DNA of 35,969 nucleotides from Candidatus Methylacidiphilales bacterium (GTDB lineage Bacteria; Verrucomicrobiota; Verrucomicrobiia; Methylacidiphilales; JAAUTS01). Location: NCBI GenBank assembly GCA_028713655.1, contig JAQTNW010000036.1, positions 1 to 35,969 of the forward strand, read 5' to 3'. The stretch's first letter is position 1; each line of letters begins with the position of its first letter. Shown here one piece after another: positions 34,601 to 35,969 of the stretch. The notes beneath the pieces are model-generated. The model did no database searches. It saw only the letters and a program-made list of their open reading frames with translations, and had not been told where the DNA came from. Both the position numbers and the translations under genes were made by a program.

Positions 34601-35586
34601 GTCAACGGATGAAGCTGGATGCCTTGATCGAGCGCATCAACCGCCAATACCAGGTGGATCTCGCCACCTGGAGCCCGTCCGTTACCGCGCCTGTTGAGGC
34701 TCAGCCGGAGAAAGCGGAGGCAGCGACGGAGGAGGGGACGTCCGAATCAGCCGAAGGCGAGGCGATATCGGTGGAGGGCGCAGAGCCTGTTGCCGAGGCG
34801 CCCAGCGTGCCGGAACCTGTTCAGGAAGTTGAAGAGCCCGATTGGGCGGCCCTCGAACAGGAAGTGGCCGAGCTGCGTGAAAAACTGGACCGCATGGGGC
34901 CTGTCAATGTGGAAGCGATTACCGAGTATGAAGAGCTCGAACAGCGCCATAAATTCCTCCAGACCCAGGAACAGGATCTGATCCATTCGCGCGATCAACT
35001 CCACGAGGCGATCAAGAAAATCAACCAGACCACCCAGGTGCTCTTTGCCGAAACCTTTGCGAAGGTGCAAAAGAACTTCGAGGAAATGTTCCTGGAGATT
35101 TTTGGAGGCGGGAAGGCCCATCTCGTGTTGCAGGACGAAAACGATCCGCTCGAATGCGGCATCGACATCATCGCCCGCCCTCCTGGAAAACAGTTGCAAT
35201 CCATCTCGCTGCTGTCGGGCGGAGAACGCACCATGACCGCCGTGGCGCTGATGTTCGCCATTTATATGGTCAAGCCGAGCCCGTTCTGTTTCCTCGACGA
35301 AATGGATGCGCCGCTCGACGAATCGAATATCAACCGGTTCATCCGTATTCTTCAGCGTTTTGTGAAGCAATCGCAGTTCTGCGTCATTACCCACAACAAG
35401 CGCACCATCAGCAGCGCGGACGTGCTTTACGGCGTGACGATGGAGGAGCATGGCGTGTCGAAGATCGTGTCGGTCAAGCTGTCGCGCAAGGAGGAATCGC
35501 CGCTTTTTGCGGAGAATGAGGAGCATCCGCGCTCCATTGCGGATTCCATCCGTGGGGAAAGCGTGCTGCCGGAGCAGGCGATCTAG
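31699..35586 (+). CDS. smc: Chromosome segregation ATPase SMC
   Basis: The 1295-residue protein is longer than typical bacterial SMC (~1150-1190). Walker A is GPNGCGKSN (31-39), the ABC signature LLSGGER (1171-1177) and Walker B FCFLDE (1196-1201). Two long coiled coils flank a hinge from about residue 505 to 700. Two insertions explain the extra length: one in the hinge (~578-645, Gln/Pro-rich with a basic-aromatic LKKFWGRVSSVFG segment) and one acidic Pro/Glu/Ala-rich (~993-1052) just before the DRMGPVNVEAI segment. It forms the condensin-like complex with ScpA and ScpB, encoded ~12 kb upstream. The start gives MYLKSLELAGFKSF, as expected. Confidence 0.96.
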   Translation: MYLKSLELAGFKSFAPPTAINFHRGVTAIVGPNGCGKSNVLDSIRWVLGETSAKALRGAQMQDVIFGGTDSRKSMGMAEVSMTFADCEKDLEVDFNEVRITRRVFRDGRSEYEINKTPCRLKDIHKLFMDTGIGRSAYSIMEQGKIDQILSSKPEDRRAVFEEAAGITRFKSQKKEALRKLELTEGNLLRVTDIIREVGRQIGSLQRQASKARRYQEVYNRLRDIDTRLAHHTYGELKAKLDHGEALAQNLRRQYEETQSGLETREETVRQRRSEMERLEQNIRLLDQERGNAEGRVQRAGQQITFNRQRIEELESLKERNQAEIAASEEKLRIQREQFESISGEYGRVDVDMQAIRKELDGHKERLDASKRAVSENLETRSRFESQISGIDKAINEARTRMAGIELQKKNYGVRRVKLDEDEALFTQQKSELVAKCEALAQKISSLRSNGVALSSEIESGRTGLAALEAQRNAARASFDETRKQMEELQANARVLEKLIAAHAGYSEPTRKVLESYKNKGVVGTLLDFIKVQPGYEKAVEAALGAACEAVLVESPKILEKILGELGDSGVLAFSDLSNVSSQPAQQPRPEQQMELPLNPLKKFWGRVSSVFGARSSAPAARPAPIEKSREISSTVPSLSSFVSCEGDAGRLALRILNEFLLVENEHDADALRKVRSDRHIVTKRGEIWYREGWQIRGIAREDGQSVFQYENQLLELRKQIEPLSARVQAATREIDGLSSQITDKEQRIAGLQKQKQEMEGQLSGLDYEEKGFLRQQHDAANRLQAVMHERNSLGAQTGTDQEDYKSLEKSLGELAASREEKAREQESLAGQFQQLSQQVEQWTQAVTECRVKEAAALQRLEAIRQQKEAISARLHELEEAVSRLLAETEDYEAKSKQSHQEILDAELDSRKSEEEVAAIAVKIQETASIKEGIQGELVGIEESLRHDRRRATELQTEYSGEEVAVAGQRMKLDALIERINRQYQVDLATWSPSVTAPVEAQPEKAEAATEEGTSESAEGEAISVEGAEPVAEAPSVPEPVQEVEEPDWAALEQEVAELREKLDRMGPVNVEAITEYEELEQRHKFLQTQEQDLIHSRDQLHEAIKKINQTTQVLFAETFAKVQKNFEEMFLEIFGGGKAHLVLQDENDPLECGIDIIARPPGKQLQSISLLSGGERTMTAVALMFAIYMVKPSPFCFLDEMDAPLDESNINRFIRILQRFVKQSQFCVITHNKRTISSADVLYGVTMEEHGVSKIVSVKLSRKEESPLFAENEEHPRSIADSIRGESVLPEQAI

Positions 35587-35628
35587 CGGTGGCGTTATTG
35601 CCGCCGATCTGATAAAATTACCGATTCC

Positions 35629-35969
35629 ATGACTACTCCTCCCGATTTGGATGCTTTACTCGAAACCGCGCGGCAATCCGCTTTGTCGGCGGGCGCTTTG
35701 CTGCGGGAACGTTTCGGCACGCAACTGGTGGTGAATGAAGCCTCGCATCACGACCTCAAGATCCAGTTGGATGTGGACATTCAAAACCTGCTGACGCGGG
35801 AAATTCAATCCGCTTTTCCGGAACATCTGATTCTGGGCGAGGAAGGCGGCGAAGGCAGCGGGGGCAGGGGCTACGAATGGATTCTGGACCCCATCGACGG
35901 CACAGTGAACCTTGCCTATGGCATTCCGCACTTTTGCGTCTCGGTGGCCTGCCGGCTCGACGACCAAAT
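35629..35969 (+). CDS. Inositol monophosphatase family protein, N-terminal part (cut by window edge)
   Basis: 113 residues are visible before the right edge. The metal-binding motifs of the family are present: Glu71-Glu72 in LGEEGG, and DPIDGTVN at 87-94 (family consensus DPIDGTxN), followed by the IPHFCVSVA strand. These Mg-dependent lithium-sensitive phosphatases act on inositol phosphate, 3'-phosphoadenosine 5'-phosphate (CysQ) or histidinol phosphate; the visible half cannot separate them. The sulfur-rich context elsewhere makes CysQ worth considering, though it is 22 kb away. ATG 35629 opens MTTPPDLDALLETA; it lies 42 bp after smc. Confidence 0.88.
   Translation, partial: MTTPPDLDALLETARQSALSAGALLRERFGTQLVVNEASHHDLKIQLDVDIQNLLTREIQSAFPEHLILGEEGGEGSGGRGYEWILDPIDGTVNLAYGIPHFCVSVACRLDDQ

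Overview
The window is chromosomal DNA of a Gram-negative bacterium, most likely a member of the Verrucomicrobiota or the wider PVC group. That placement is an inference from the eukaryote-type UDP-glucose pyrophosphorylase, the family 2A encapsulin operon, CstA, SMC/ScpAB, the SUF genes in the order C-B-ferredoxin-D-T, and the intergenic palindromic and heptamer repeats. The sequence holds no rRNA, tRNA, CRISPR array, insertion sequence or phage gene. Nearly all of it is tightly packed, often overlapping, housekeeping genes.

Layout. 1-2.3 kb: end of trpB, then yicC, gmk and a stand-alone coaC. 2.3-2.4 kb: a 90-bp element made of nested palindromes. 2.5-5.8 kb: acetyl-CoA synthetase and a UDPGP-family UTP-glucose-1-phosphate uridylyltransferase. 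5.83-6.24 kb: three abutting inverted repeats, a candidate promoter and a folded leader with a 17-codon reading frame containing two Cys codons. 6.2-10.9 kb: sulfur operon of encapsulin shell protein, cysteine desulfurase with a long disordered N-terminal cargo region, serine acetyltransferase and cysteine synthase. 10.9-13.4 kb (minus): metY-metX, converging on the sulfur operon. 13.5-14.5 kb (minus): an outer-membrane-type protein with its own promoter and long leader. 15.0-17.0 kb (minus): carbon starvation transporter CstA. 17.3-24.1 kb (plus): trpS, scpA, scpB, a degenerate P-protein (pheA-like), a proline-rich membrane/coiled-coil protein, a prmA-like methyltransferase and a small exported protein, apparently one operon. 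24.1-25.2 kb: a BsuPI-domain exported protein and a small exported SecD-P1-head-like protein, divergent. 25.4-30.0 kb: sufC-sufB-ferredoxin-sufD-sufT. 30.0-30.7 kb: repeat-rich spacer and an AT-rich stretch. 30.7-35.6 kb: a secreted alpha/beta hydrolase and smc. 35.6 kb to the edge: start of an inositol-monophosphatase-family gene.

How the genes fit together. Sulfur is the main theme. CysE and CysK make cysteine through O-acetylserine. MetX and MetY make homocysteine through an acylated homoserine. The encapsulin is expected to package the desulfurase that takes sulfur from cysteine. The SUF cluster 16 kb away builds Fe-S clusters but has no desulfurase of its own in this window. A second theme is chromosome organisation: ScpA, ScpB and SMC are all present, at two separate loci.

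The observations most worth follow-up are the structured Cys-codon leader in front of the encapsulin operon, the encapsulin operon itself, and the P-protein whose dehydratase domain has lost about 85 residues and its catalytic motifs.
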